64,000 nt of DNA from Liberiplasma sp046541015 (GTDB taxonomy: Bacteria > Bacillota_I > Bacilli_A > Izemoplasmatales > Izemoplasmataceae): positions 1 through 64,000 of the forward strand of contig JBKHEA010000002.1 in assembly GCA_046541015.1 (NCBI GenBank), read 5' to 3'. The first letter of the stretch is position 1, and each line of letters starts with the position of its first letter. The translations under genes and the position numbers were made by a program. Below the pieces are notes generated by a model that saw nothing but the letters and a program-made list of their open reading frames with translations, ran no database searches and was not told the DNA's origin. Shown here one piece after another: positions 16,686-26,988 of the stretch.

Positions 16686-18227
16686 ATGAAAACGGCATAT
16701 ATTCATGCAAAACTTCCATCCAGTAATCACGATGCCTTTATTGTTAGTAACGGGCGTTTTTTAAAGGTTGGAAAAACCATGGAAATTTTAAACGAAATGG
16801 TTGATGAAGTCATCGACTTAAACGACCATACGGTATTACCAGGCTTTAACGATTCACACCTTCATGTGTTAGGGATTGGTAAAAGTATGGCTATGGCAAG
16901 CTTAAGCCACTATGAAAGCATTGATGCCATGATTGATGATTTAAAACAAAATGATTCAAATCCTTTAATTGGTCGCGGCTTTCATGAAGATCAGTTTATT
17001 GAAAAACGCGCGCCAAATAGAAGCGATTTAGATAAAATTTCAAGCGATAAACCGATTATTTTATACCGCGTATGTGGGCATATGATCGTCTTAAATAGTT
17101 CTGCAATAAAAGCGGTTAAAGCATCTAAAGTCGCTTTGCCCGCCAAAGAAAACTATGATTTTGAAACAGGACACTTTAAAGAAGATGCGATTAAAAGTGT
17201 TTTTAAAGTCTTTGATGATGTTGATCAAGAAACTTTGATGGATCAAGTTTTAAAAGCGCAAGATTATTTACTTAGTCATGGGGTAACAGCGGTTGGAACC
17301 GATGACTTTTCGATGTATCAATTAGATTTTGAAGTGATTTTAGAGGCGATAAAAACCCTCGATTTAAAAGGCAAGCTAAAGGTGCGTATGTTTGAACAAG
17401 CAAACATCCCAAACTTAGATAACTTTAAACGCTTTATTGAAAAAGGATATGTTAGAAAAAAATATAACCGTTATGAAATGGGACCACTTAAACTTTTAGC
17501 CGATGGTTCTTTAGGTGCACGCAGTGCTTATATGAGTGCGCCTTATGCGGATCAAGATACTAAAGGCATTAGAGTGTTTGAACCTGAAACCTTAAACGCA
17601 TTTATCGCTCTTGCAAGTGCGCATGAGATGGATTATGCGATCCATGCGATTGGTGATCAGATGACTGAAGAAATACTAGATGCAACTGAAAACCTTGATG
17701 AAGCAACTAGAAATAAACGAAGACACTCCATCATTCATGCACAGCTTTCACGCGCTGATCAGATCAGTCGCATGAAAGCGTTAAATGTTGGCGCACAAAC
17801 ACAGCCTATTTTTATTAATTCAGATTACCCGACCTTAAAAAAAGCCCTTGGTGACCGTATGGATAATGCGTACTTATTTTATTCAATGTATAAAAATATT
17901 AAAACCACCATTAGTACTGACTGCCCAGTTGAACCAATTAACCCCTTTGAAAACCTTTATGTTGCAATCACTAGAAAAAGTATCAAGTATCCTGAACTTG
18001 GTGTTTATAATGAAAACGAACGTTTTAGCTTTAATGAAGCGCTTGATGCCTATACTAGTGTACCAGCTTACTTTATGTATAAAGAAGATCAGTTAGGGAA
18101 AATTAAAGAAGGCTATCTTGCAGATTTTATCGTTGTAAATGGGTTAAACCCTAAAGATGCATCCACTTTATTAAAAACTAAAGTCTTAAGAACCTATATT
18201 GAAGGAGAACTTGTTTATAAAGCCTAA
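16686..18227 (+). CDS. Metal-dependent amidohydrolase, YtcJ-like
   Basis: A 513-residue member of the amidohydrolase superfamily (Amidohydro_3, YtcJ/NfdA group). These hydrolyse amide or related bonds in small molecules; the substrate here is unknown. Metal-site motifs are visible: NDSHLHVLGIG near 55-65, KLLADGSLGARSAYM near 265-280, HAIGDQ, HSIIHAQLSR and STDCPVEPINPF near 415-425. A small beta-sandwich piece is split between the N-terminus and the C-terminus (GYLADFIVVNGLNP), as usual. No signal peptide, so cytosolic. RBS is AGAGGTG. Flanked by terminators, so a single gene. Confidence 0.85.
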   Translation: MKTAYIHAKLPSSNHDAFIVSNGRFLKVGKTMEILNEMVDEVIDLNDHTVLPGFNDSHLHVLGIGKSMAMASLSHYESIDAMIDDLKQNDSNPLIGRGFHEDQFIEKRAPNRSDLDKISSDKPIILYRVCGHMIVLNSSAIKAVKASKVALPAKENYDFETGHFKEDAIKSVFKVFDDVDQETLMDQVLKAQDYLLSHGVTAVGTDDFSMYQLDFEVILEAIKTLDLKGKLKVRMFEQANIPNLDNFKRFIEKGYVRKKYNRYEMGPLKLLADGSLGARSAYMSAPYADQDTKGIRVFEPETLNAFIALASAHEMDYAIHAIGDQMTEEILDATENLDEATRNKRRHSIIHAQLSRADQISRMKALNVGAQTQPIFINSDYPTLKKALGDRMDNAYLFYSMYKNIKTTISTDCPVEPINPFENLYVAITRKSIKYPELGVYNENERFSFNEALDAYTSVPAYFMYKEDQLGKIKEGYLADFIVVNGLNPKDASTLLKTKVLRTYIEGELVYKA

Positions 18228-18265
18228 AAAAACAAACGAAAAACATTGTCGTTTGTTTTTCTTTT
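18228..18265 (+). terminator. Terminator of the amidohydrolase gene
   Basis: A 12-base stem (18228-18239 with 18249-18260, core ACAAACGA) runs into T-rich sequence. A TATAAT for the next gene follows at 18269-18274. Confidence 0.85.
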
Positions 18266-18298
18266 TAGTATAATATACCCGTTTGAAAGGTGATTACT

Positions 18299-19642
18299 AT
18301 GCAGAAGACAAAAAGTATTTTTAGATTAACTTGGCCAATTTATATTGAACTCTTATTTTTTATGTTAATGGGTATCGCCGATAGCCTCATGCTTTCACAA
18401 TATAGTGATTTAGGGGTCGCAGCGGTAGGGAATGCTAATCGTATTGTTGGCCTATTTATGGTCCTTTTAAACGTGGTAGCGATTGGTGTTGGGGTCATTG
18501 TTAGTCAGTATGTTGGAGCTGGTGAAGGCAAAGAAGCCAACAATGCGATTCGTTCAGGCTTACTTTCAAGTGGACTAATTGCCTTAGTGCTTACTTTAGT
18601 GATTCAACTTTTAGCCCCAAGTTTATTTACCTTAATCAATGTCCCAAGTAGTATTTATAGTGATTCAATGGCTTATTTACGCATTGTAAGTAGTGGGTTA
18701 ATCTTTGTAGCCATCACGCAAGCCATTAGTGCATCACTTAAGTCACATGGGTATACAAAACGCATCATGGTTGTGGTAGGGTTTACCAATTTTGTGAATG
18801 TTACTTTAAACTTGTTTTTAATCTTTGGGCTATGGATTTTCCCAGAACTTGGAGTCCGTGGCGCAGCTATTGCAACACTTATTTCTAAAGGGTTAACCTT
18901 AACGATTGCCCTTGTTTTACTTAAGATGACGCTATCAATTCGTTTATATCGCGTCATGCATACCAATTTTAAACTTTATTTCTTTAAAATTATGCGCATT
19001 GGAATTCCTAGTGCGCTTGAACATTTTGTTTACCAAACCACTCAAGTGATTATCTTAAGTTTTCTTAATTCAATAGGCACCATTGCTTTAACGACACAAA
19101 TATATGTCTTTAACCTTATGATGCCTGTCATTGTCTTTAGTTTAGCCGTAGCACAAGGCAATCAAGTTATGACAGGATGGTATATTGGGGCTACGCATTA
19201 TGATGAGGCGTATAAAAGGACTTTATCAACCTTAAAGTTTGCGATTGTACTCGTAATCATAATATCTATTGTGATGTATTTATTCGCAAGGCCATTACTC
19301 TCAATTTTTACCGATAATCAAGCAATTATCGATATGGGGAAACGGACCATGTTTGTCGTTATTTTCCTTGAAATTGGGCGCTTGTCAAATTTAGTTGTAA
19401 TTCAAGCTTTAAGAGCCGCTAATGATGTTATCTTCCCTGTCATTATTGCGATTATTAGTATGCTAGGCATTAGCGTAAGTGCAGCTTACTTTTTTGCGAT
19501 TGTATTAAATTTAGGCGTCGTAGGGATTTTTATTGGCTTTGCGCTTGATGAACTCTTGCGCGGTTTACTCGTATTCTTACGCTGGTTAAAAAAAGACTGG
19601 CAATTAAAAGCACGTGCTACAAAAATCATCAAAACAACATAA
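18299..19642 (+). CDS. MATE-family multidrug/toxin efflux transporter
   Basis: A 447-residue integral membrane protein with about 12 hydrophobic segments arranged as two related halves, as in MATE exporters, which expel organic cations with Na+ or H+ antiport. Typical stretches are TWPIYIELLFFMLMGIADSL at the N-terminus, QYVGAGEGKEANNAIRSG after helix 2, and AVAQGNQVMTGWYIGA after helix 8. I chose the ATG at 18299 (MQKTKSIF), which has GAAAGG upstream; a GTG nine bases earlier is in frame. Substrates cannot be predicted. Confidence 0.9.
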   Translation: MQKTKSIFRLTWPIYIELLFFMLMGIADSLMLSQYSDLGVAAVGNANRIVGLFMVLLNVVAIGVGVIVSQYVGAGEGKEANNAIRSGLLSSGLIALVLTLVIQLLAPSLFTLINVPSSIYSDSMAYLRIVSSGLIFVAITQAISASLKSHGYTKRIMVVVGFTNFVNVTLNLFLIFGLWIFPELGVRGAAIATLISKGLTLTIALVLLKMTLSIRLYRVMHTNFKLYFFKIMRIGIPSALEHFVYQTTQVIILSFLNSIGTIALTTQIYVFNLMMPVIVFSLAVAQGNQVMTGWYIGATHYDEAYKRTLSTLKFAIVLVIIISIVMYLFARPLLSIFTDNQAIIDMGKRTMFVVIFLEIGRLSNLVVIQALRAANDVIFPVIIAIISMLGISVSAAYFFAIVLNLGVVGIFIGFALDELLRGLLVFLRWLKKDWQLKARATKIIKTT

Positions 19643-19668
19643 AAAAAAGGCTAAAAGCCTTTTTTTAA
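19641..19668. terminator. Bidirectional terminator between MATE and HD-GYP genes
   Basis: The stem AAAAAAAGGCT / AGCCTTTTTTT has an AAA loop. A and T runs on both sides let it serve both convergent genes. Confidence 0.85.
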
Positions 19669-21698
19669 TGGGTTAAACTAAAATGTTTTTTTAATAAGCC
19701 ATCATGAATAAGATTTATCATAATCTCAACAAGCTTTGGATCAAACTGTGTGCCTTGATATTTCTTTAGTTCAATTAATATCGCTTCTTTGGTTTGGTGC
19801 ACTCTATAGGGTCTATTAGTCGCCATGGTTGATACCATATCCGCAATAGATATAATTCTTGAGGCTAAGGGAATATTGTCTTTACTTAAACCATCCGGAT
19901 ACCCTAACCCGTTATACCATTCATGATGATGCTTAACAATTTTAGAGATGGGTTTTAAACTAGCTGCTTGAAATAAAACATCCGCTCCATAATCTACATG
20001 ACGTTTTACAGCTTCATACTCTTCTTTAGTTAGGCGTGCAGGTTTATTTAAGATATCTGCCTTAACTCCGACTTTCCCAATATCGTGTAAAATCGCCGCT
20101 AAATAGAGTTCGTTTAACGCCTTTTCTTCTAAATTTAAAGCCTTTCCTATTTCAAGTGAAAGCGCCGCAACATCTTCACTATGACCTTTAGTATAAGGGT
20201 CATATAATTCTAAGGTACGAATAATACTTAAAACGACTTCATCTTTTAAATTTGTGTTTCTTAAAATAAAGTAATTGCGTTTATATAACCCATCTAGTAA
20301 TTTCGCAAAATAACTTAAACGTTCAACTTGTGTTTTACTAAGTCTTTCATCACTAAAACGATCTAAGACAATTATAAAAGATTCATTTTTTTGATAATGC
20401 AAGGCAATAATAATTCGTGTATTTAAAGGATAAAGCCCTTCATCAAGTAAATCAAACCCTTCGCCATAGATTTTTTTCAAATGATTTTTAAAGTGATCAT
20501 AAACATGTAAATTATCTAAATCTTTTTCTACAAGTGCCTGAGTTTCATATAAATAAGGCAGTTGGCTTTTTTCATAAATTTCATGCGCAACCATTTCAAG
20601 TACCCCATCTTTTACCTTATAAGCAAACCCTGCTTGAATCGATTTAAAAAGTTGATAAGCAATAGAAAACGTACGGACTAAATAATCTTTTTCAAGCCGA
20701 TCTCTTGAATCAATAATATCATTCGAAAGTCGCAATAACTTATAGACTTCATCAAGCAGTAAGTCTAACAAACGGTTTTTTTCTTTAATTTCTTGATACT
20801 GACTGATGCGAACATCATAAAAGCGTTTAATGGCTAGGGTAATCATTGAGGCAAAAGCGATAAACATAATCGTCGCAACATATAATCTAAGTTGTGTTTC
20901 AACCGCTAAATACTGAATATGAAGCTGATTGATAATCAATAAAAATAGGATGGATAAATAGTGTAACATGCGGTAATTAAATAAAAAGCCAATTGGAATA
21001 TAAAACAGTAAAATTAAGTATTTATGGCGCTCATAATCAAAAACACTCACTTCAAACGCAAGAATTACTGTAAAAATAATAAATGCACTAAAAAATAAAA
21101 GTTTTTTAATAAATAAATGCGCATCATGAATCACAAAACGTTCAGGGTCATGATGATAAGCTAAAATCATACTCGGCACAAAGATGACTAACGCCATAAA
21201 ATCACCGAATAAATAAACCAAGAAACAACGATAAAAATCACACGTAACAACACCAGATAATATTAAGGTAATATTGCCAAAATAAGCCCCAATAAGCGCA
21301 ATCAATAAAGCGCTTAAAATAAAGGCTAATATCGTTTTAAATTTTAAGGTATTTTCTAAACGTTCTAAATGAACTAATGAAGCGATTTTTATTGCAAGCG
21401 TTACTTGTAAAAACGTTAATAAACTTAAAAATAACGCAATAAATAAACTTTCAGATAAGGAAAATCCATAGATAAAAAAACGCATCGAAAAATGACCTAC
21501 AAATAAAGTCAGGACAATAGAAAGATAGGTTTTCCTTCCGAAAATCCACCCAACCGCAACACTTAAAGCAAGGGTTGGATTTAAAATCGCAGCCCCGCCA
21601 CTTAAGATGCTAAACTCAAGTTGGATAATGAGGAGGATTGCTAAACTAACAATAATAAAAACTGGATGGGACTCATAACTTTTTCTCCACATCAGCAT
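19665..21698 (-). CDS. Membrane HD-GYP phosphodiesterase with MASE1-like sensor
   Basis: A 677-residue protein. Residues about 1-300 hold eight or nine membrane helices resembling a MASE1 sensor. A cytosolic linker of about 190 residues, possibly GAF-like, follows. From about 500 there is a complete HD-GYP domain: HSEDVA, HDIGKVGVKADIL near 537 and HHHEWYNGLGYPDGL near 593. HD-GYP proteins hydrolyse cyclic di-GMP or related cyclic dinucleotides, so it probably lowers a second messenger in response to a membrane signal. GAGGTGA precedes the start on the minus strand. A paralogue lies at 38.1-40.1 kb. No GGDEF cyclase is seen in the window. Confidence 0.85.
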   Translation of the reverse strand: MLMWRKSYESHPVFIIVSLAILLIIQLEFSILSGGAAILNPTLALSVAVGWIFGRKTYLSIVLTLFVGHFSMRFFIYGFSLSESLFIALFLSLLTFLQVTLAIKIASLVHLERLENTLKFKTILAFILSALLIALIGAYFGNITLILSGVVTCDFYRCFLVYLFGDFMALVIFVPSMILAYHHDPERFVIHDAHLFIKKLLFFSAFIIFTVILAFEVSVFDYERHKYLILLFYIPIGFLFNYRMLHYLSILFLLIINQLHIQYLAVETQLRLYVATIMFIAFASMITLAIKRFYDVRISQYQEIKEKNRLLDLLLDEVYKLLRLSNDIIDSRDRLEKDYLVRTFSIAYQLFKSIQAGFAYKVKDGVLEMVAHEIYEKSQLPYLYETQALVEKDLDNLHVYDHFKNHLKKIYGEGFDLLDEGLYPLNTRIIIALHYQKNESFIIVLDRFSDERLSKTQVERLSYFAKLLDGLYKRNYFILRNTNLKDEVVLSIIRTLELYDPYTKGHSEDVAALSLEIGKALNLEEKALNELYLAAILHDIGKVGVKADILNKPARLTKEEYEAVKRHVDYGADVLFQAASLKPISKIVKHHHEWYNGLGYPDGLSKDNIPLASRIISIADMVSTMATNRPYRVHQTKEAILIELKKYQGTQFDPKLVEIMINLIHDGLLKKHFSLTH

Positions 21699-21813
21699 AC
21701 ACTCACCTCATGCTAATTATAGCACAAAGATAAATGCACTCTTAATGAATTTAAAAAGAAAATTTAACCATCTTATGATATAATATAGTCACTTATGAAA
21801 TGGAGGGGTTATT

Positions 21814-22680
21814 ATGAACCTTACCTTATATCGTGTTAGTGCCTTTCCGCAAGGGGCATTAGGAGGCAATGAAGCCGGTGTCGTCTTAGAAGCTGAAGGC
21901 TTAAGTGAAGAAGAAATGCTTGCGATTGCTAAACGTGTTAACTATTCAGAAACGGCATTTTTATTGCCAAGTGAGTTAGCGGATTTCAAACTGCGTTATT
22001 TTAGTCCAACCGTTGAAGTCCCTTTATGTGGCCATGCGACCATTGCCACCTTTAACCTTATGCGCAATTTAGATATGATAGAAGAAAAAACCTATACCAT
22101 CGAAACCAAAGAAGGCATTTTAAATGTAAAAATTGAAGCCGATATGGTTTATTTACAACTTGCTAAACCGAAGTTTAAAGATACGGTTGATACGAAAGAT
22201 TTAAAAGAGTTAGGCCTTGATTTAAACGAGTTAAACGACTATAAACCGTGTGTTGTATCGACTGGAATTAATGAAATCTTTGTTGGGGTTAAATCACTTG
22301 ATTATTTAAATGCCTTAGCGTTAGATGAAGAAAAAATCTTAGCCTTATGTAAAAAACATGACAGTTTAGGTTTATATGTTTATACCTTAGAAACAAAATT
22401 TGATGCCGATGCCCACGGACGTAACTTTATCCCAACCATTGGCGTTTATGAAGAAAGTGCAACCGGGACCGCATCAGGAGCACTAGCTTGTTATTTAAAC
22501 CGCTATGTCGACCAAAACAAACTAGCCTTTACCTTTGAACAAGGTTATGCCTTATATAAACCATCAACCATCATTGTAAAACTTACTAAAGACCATGAAA
22601 AAATTACTGACATCTATGTTGGAGGTCGCATGCGTTTTATAGATAAGATAGTAGGATTTAATCCAAACCAAGCGCTTTAA
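21814..22680 (+). CDS. PhzF-family isomerase-like protein
   Basis: A 288-residue protein of the PhzF/diaminopimelate epimerase-like fold. The family signature is clear: NYSETAFLLP with the conserved catalytic glutamate E46, then YFSPTVEVPLCGHATIAT near 66-85, and ESATGTASGALACY near 215. Family members catalyse proton shifts or isomerisations on small acids. Most, including this one, have no phenazine pathway nearby and their substrate is unknown. The RBS is TGGAGGGG. It lies alone between its promoter (TGA-TATAAT at 21776-21784) and a short terminator. Confidence 0.9.
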   Translation: MNLTLYRVSAFPQGALGGNEAGVVLEAEGLSEEEMLAIAKRVNYSETAFLLPSELADFKLRYFSPTVEVPLCGHATIATFNLMRNLDMIEEKTYTIETKEGILNVKIEADMVYLQLAKPKFKDTVDTKDLKELGLDLNELNDYKPCVVSTGINEIFVGVKSLDYLNALALDEEKILALCKKHDSLGLYVYTLETKFDADAHGRNFIPTIGVYEESATGTASGALACYLNRYVDQNKLAFTFEQGYALYKPSTIIVKLTKDHEKITDIYVGGRMRFIDKIVGFNPNQAL

Positions 22681-22690
22681 GCGCTTTTTT
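22669..22690 (+). terminator. Short terminator of the PhzF gene
   Basis: AGCGC / GCGCT around TTTAA overlaps the stop codon and is followed by six T. The stem is short but GC-rich. Confidence 0.6.
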
Positions 22691-22767
22691 CAACTAAAGT
22701 ATTTTTTTATTTATAAAATGGAACCTTTTTTAAAAAAATGGTACAATGTTAACAAGGGGGTAATCGT

Positions 22768-25464
22768 ATGGATAAAGAGACATTAGGGCAAAAAGCACTG
22801 AATACGCGCTATAAAAAAGTGGTGGATGAACAATTAAAAAGTGATAAAACACTGCAACAAAAAAAGACACTCTATCAAAAAAATACCGAAGCGATCGATC
22901 AATCACTTAACCATAAAAAGACATTGTTTGACACCATCATTCATGAGATTGAGAGTACCTTTAAAAAAGAACAAAGTGTACTCCTTAAAACCTATAAACA
23001 ACAAATATTAGCGCTAGATAAAGGACTAAAAGAAGAAAAGAAACGTTATTCTAATGACTTAAAAGCACTAGATGAAGCCTTAGAAAGTAAACGTTCTTTA
23101 AACACGCTTAAAGAAGAAAAAATTGAAAACGACTTCAAAATGGCTAAAGAAACGTTTTCAAAAGACAATAAAAAAGAAAACACGCAAATCGAAAAAACTT
23201 ACGAAAAAGCGCGTGCTTCATTTGATACAAAAAAAACAACCCTACAAGAAGAAACCAAAACTAAATTAGACGCCATTAAAAAAACCCATCAAGATACGCG
23301 CAAACGTTATGATGATGCTTTAAGCCATATCAATCAAGAAACTAAAGAAAAGATAAAAACCAATGAAGAAGCGACGTCTTCTTTAGAAACGGACTTTAAA
23401 AAAGCCCTTAATAATGCTAAAAAAGCTTATAAAGAAGCTATTAAACCCATTGAAGATGCAATAACCGCTTTAAAAAAAGACTATGATAAAGATGTTGAAG
23501 AACTCAACACACACTATGAATCAGAAATCACAAAAAAACAAAAATACCAAAAAGAAAAAGAAAAAATCGCTGATCAACAAGCAGCTTCTGAACTAGCAAA
23601 AGAAATAAAAAAACTTCAAAAAATCCAAAAAGAACAACTCGCGCATAAACTAGAAAAATATAATGCCGATTTAGCCCCACTTAACGAAAAACTCGAACAA
23701 ACCATCACGCAAAAAAAAGAAGAACTTTATAAAGTTAAAGAAAACCATATTGATGAATTGGTTAAACTTTTAAAAGAAAAAGAAACGATTAAACAACATG
23801 AACTCATTAAACTCAATGAGACCAACACCAAACTTCTAAAAGAAGAAGCCATCTATGCCCATAAAAAAGAAACCATCATCATAGATCAAAAAATTCAAAC
23901 CATCAATTTTAATCAAACCTTAGAAGAAGCTAAATTGCTTTATGAACTTGAAAGTAATTTGTTAAATCCTAAAGAACTCTTAAAAATAGAACAAGCGAAA
24001 AAAAGTTACAACGAACAAATGAACGATTTAACCAAATTAAAAAACTACATCAAAGAAGTTCACAAAAAAGATACGAAGTTACTTGAACTAAAACTCGCAT
24101 TAAAAACCGAACAAAATGCTTATGAGTTAAAACGCCGACACGAAGTCTATCAGTTTGATAAAGAAGCATTAAAACTAAGAAAAAACCAAGAACTTATGGA
24201 AAAAGATGCGCTTAAAGAGACCTTTTTAGTTAAGCACTACTATGTCCATGCTAAAAATTATGTAGCCTTAAAAAATGAAACCATGGATGCGTATAAGGAT
24301 AGCACCATCCTTGAAATCAATAACCGTTTAGACTTAATGATAAAACACTATCAAGCACTGATTAAAAGTGCTGAAAAAGATCATGAAACGATGATTGCTA
24401 AAATAGATGCAACCTATAACGATGAAATTAAACTCTATCAAGATGCATTAAATACTTTAGAAGAAAGCCAAAAAAATGTATTAAGTGATTTAGAAACCAA
24501 ACAAAATAAAGACTTAGAAAAAGATAAAGCTGAAATTGATCGCTTGCATCCTAAAAAAGATAAAATCTTACTTAAAAAATATCTCAAAAGCTATGAATTA
24601 AAAGCCGCACGTTATCAAGAAACCTTAGAAGCAAAATCAGAAGAAATTCAATCGAAAAAAGCCCTTTACACTCAAATGATTGAAAAGATTAAAAGCGCAC
24701 GCATCCATTCACTTGAAGAAGCAGAAACGTTGCTCATTCACATTAAAGATCAACTCGAAAACGAAATCGCTACCCAAAAATCTTTAGCAAGTAAAGCGAT
24801 TACGCGTTTTAACAACATGCAGTATGAAATGCGAAAAAGCGCGGAATTATTTGATACCTTCCAACGTGGTCGTGAAGAAGATACCTTAAAACTATCGGAT
24901 TCATATAAACAACAACGCATTAAAAAAGAAGAAGATTCTTATAACGCATTAAAAGAAGAGTTAAATAAAAATCTATCAAGCTTAAAAGAAAAATTTAAAG
25001 CCTATGAAATTGATAACAACAATCAACAAGTTGAAACAACCCATACGTATCAACTTGCGCTTGAACATTTAGAAACAACCAAAGAAGAAAACTTAAAAAG
25101 CATTCAAGATTTATACCTTCAAGAGAAAAAAAGACTTGATCAAACCATTAAAACCATCACGAAAAACTATGAACAAGCCATTAAAACGTTAAATCAAAAC
25201 ACCGATAAAGAAAAAGCCTCATGTTTTGCTGATAAAGAAAAGGCAGATGAAACCTTAAAATCTACGATTAAAGAAAAAGATAAAGCCCATGAACACTATA
25301 CTGCTGAACGCAAAAATCTTTTAAACAAAGACTTTGAACGTTTTGATGATGCGAGCCTACACTTACTAAAACTCATTAAAAATGATGCTTTAACCGTGCT
25401 TAACGAACAAGATATACCAGTTGTTAAAGCCATGATTACCGGAGAAAAAGCCATCGAATTATAA
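22768..25464 (+). CDS. Giant all-coiled-coil protein of unknown function
   Basis: An 898-residue, extremely Lys/Glu/Gln-rich protein that appears to be alpha-helical coiled coil from about residue 15 to 880. There are only a few proline breaks, for example near 297 and 595. I see no signal peptide, membrane segment, Walker motif or Trp, and one Cys near residue 828, so it is not an SMC or Rad50 ATPase. Repeated K/E clusters of about 35-45 residues suggest a long rod made by internal duplication. It starts after AAGGGGGTAATCGT and is followed 12 bases later by cardiolipin synthase and an ABC-2 exporter. That context hints at a cytoskeletal or membrane-scaffold role. No function can be assigned by family. 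Confidence 0.8.
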   Translation: MDKETLGQKALNTRYKKVVDEQLKSDKTLQQKKTLYQKNTEAIDQSLNHKKTLFDTIIHEIESTFKKEQSVLLKTYKQQILALDKGLKEEKKRYSNDLKALDEALESKRSLNTLKEEKIENDFKMAKETFSKDNKKENTQIEKTYEKARASFDTKKTTLQEETKTKLDAIKKTHQDTRKRYDDALSHINQETKEKIKTNEEATSSLETDFKKALNNAKKAYKEAIKPIEDAITALKKDYDKDVEELNTHYESEITKKQKYQKEKEKIADQQAASELAKEIKKLQKIQKEQLAHKLEKYNADLAPLNEKLEQTITQKKEELYKVKENHIDELVKLLKEKETIKQHELIKLNETNTKLLKEEAIYAHKKETIIIDQKIQTINFNQTLEEAKLLYELESNLLNPKELLKIEQAKKSYNEQMNDLTKLKNYIKEVHKKDTKLLELKLALKTEQNAYELKRRHEVYQFDKEALKLRKNQELMEKDALKETFLVKHYYVHAKNYVALKNETMDAYKDSTILEINNRLDLMIKHYQALIKSAEKDHETMIAKIDATYNDEIKLYQDALNTLEESQKNVLSDLETKQNKDLEKDKAEIDRLHPKKDKILLKKYLKSYELKAARYQETLEAKSEEIQSKKALYTQMIEKIKSARIHSLEEAETLLIHIKDQLENEIATQKSLASKAITRFNNMQYEMRKSAELFDTFQRGREEDTLKLSDSYKQQRIKKEEDSYNALKEELNKNLSSLKEKFKAYEIDNNNQQVETTHTYQLALEHLETTKEENLKSIQDLYLQEKKRLDQTIKTITKNYEQAIKTLNQNTDKEKASCFADKEKADETLKSTIKEKDKAHEHYTAERKNLLNKDFERFDDASLHLLKLIKNDALTVLNEQDIPVVKAMITGEKAIEL

Positions 25465-25476
25465 AGGATTTAGCCT

Positions 25477-26979
25477 ATGGAAAAAAATATCCGTAAATTA
25501 CTCAATATTTTATTTTTAGTATTACTTGCTTTATTTGTCCGTATTGCCTTAGAAATTGTTTATCAAACGCTAGAATTGATTTTAGAATTTTCACCAACTG
25601 CGGGGTTCTTTATTAGAACCCTATTTCTTGTTGTCGTATTAATTATTTGGATTAGTGTGACCTTACGCAGTGATTCAGTCCATCATAAACTATCTTGGTT
25701 ACTAATTTTATTTTTTGAACCCGTCATTGGCTTAACCTTATTTTTAAGCTTTGGACGTAGTTTTAAAAATAGTAAACGCTATAAAAAGCGACCATTACTA
25801 GAAAATGAAACTTTTTTTAATCAGTCAAAGCCTTATAACGATGATGATATCTTTAAAGAAACCTGTTCCTTAACCAAACGTGCTGTTTTTAAAAACACAA
25901 AGGTATTACGTTTTAAAAATGGTGAAGCCTATTATCCGCACCTCATTGAAACGTTAAAAAACGCTAAAGAATCGATATTATTTGAAGTCTATATTTTTAG
26001 AAGTGATACCCGAGGTAAAGAAATTTTAAATATTTTAATTGATCAAGCTGAAAAAGGATTAGATGTAAAAATCATTTTAGATGCTTTTGGAAGTTTATCA
26101 CGATTAAGTCGATTTGATAAAAAACGCTTAAAGGCATCAAAAGTTGATCTTTTATACTTTGACCGTGTATATTTCCCGTTTTTTAATACAAGATTAAACT
26201 ATAGAAACCATAGAAAAATCATTGTAGTTGATGGCGCAAAAGGCTATTTAGGTGGCATGAATATTGGTGATGAATATGATAACTCTATCTTATATGATTA
26301 CCATTTTAGAGATACTCATTTATTTATTGAAGGGGATGGCATCCGTAGTTTGGTTGAAATCTTTTTAAAAGATTATTATTATTTAACCGGAATTGTTTTA
26401 GATGAAAACCCTTATATAAAAACCCATCCTATAAACCATCAAAGTGCCGTTCAAATCATTGAGTCCGGTCCAAATTCAAAAGTTCCTTATATAAGAGATA
26501 CTTATTTGCATTTAATTCATCATGCAAAAAAAAGCATAAAAATAATGACCCCTTATATGGCAATTGATGCTGAAACCTTTACAGCGTTAAAAAGTGCCCG
26601 TGCAAGAGGGGTTAAGATTGACATTATTATTCCAGGGATACCCGATAAATATTTAGTCTATATTGTGACAAAATACTTTGCGCATGCATTTAGCGAGTTA
26701 GATATCCATGTTTATACTTATCAACCAGGGTTTACCCATGCTAAAATTTTTATGGTCGATGATAGCCTTGTAAGCGTAGGTTCTTATAATTTAGATAACC
26801 GCAGTGCGATGATTGATTTTGAAATTACGTTGCTTAGTAACGATCAAACCTTAATAAAAGACCTCACAGATGATTTTAATCAAGACCTTTTAGATTCTGT
26901 TGATATTAAAGAAGAAAAACGTAATTTATTCACCCGTTTATTTGAAGGGTTACTAAGTTTATTTAGTCCAATAATTTAG
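25477..26979 (+). CDS. cls: Cardiolipin synthase
   Basis: A 500-residue membrane phospholipase D-superfamily enzyme that condenses two phosphatidylglycerols to cardiolipin and glycerol. Two hydrophobic N-terminal segments (about 8-30 and 40-62) precede two catalytic HKD motifs: NHRKIIVVDGAKGYLGGMN near 244 and THAKIFMVDDSLVSVGSYN near 421. It is the bacterial PLD type, not the eukaryotic CDP-alcohol type. It sits 12 bases after the giant coiled-coil gene and nine bases before an ABC transporter, so these are probably cotranscribed. Confidence 0.93.
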   Translation: MEKNIRKLLNILFLVLLALFVRIALEIVYQTLELILEFSPTAGFFIRTLFLVVVLIIWISVTLRSDSVHHKLSWLLILFFEPVIGLTLFLSFGRSFKNSKRYKKRPLLENETFFNQSKPYNDDDIFKETCSLTKRAVFKNTKVLRFKNGEAYYPHLIETLKNAKESILFEVYIFRSDTRGKEILNILIDQAEKGLDVKIILDAFGSLSRLSRFDKKRLKASKVDLLYFDRVYFPFFNTRLNYRNHRKIIVVDGAKGYLGGMNIGDEYDNSILYDYHFRDTHLFIEGDGIRSLVEIFLKDYYYLTGIVLDENPYIKTHPINHQSAVQIIESGPNSKVPYIRDTYLHLIHHAKKSIKIMTPYMAIDAETFTALKSARARGVKIDIIIPGIPDKYLVYIVTKYFAHAFSELDIHVYTYQPGFTHAKIFMVDDSLVSVGSYNLDNRSAMIDFEITLLSNDQTLIKDLTDDFNQDLLDSVDIKEEKRNLFTRLFEGLLSLFSPII

Positions 26980-26988
26980 GAGGATTTC

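Noticed and set aside
21814..22680. PhzF protein taken as evidence of phenazine biosynthesis
   Set aside because: No other phz gene is present; PhzF-like proteins are widespread with other roles.
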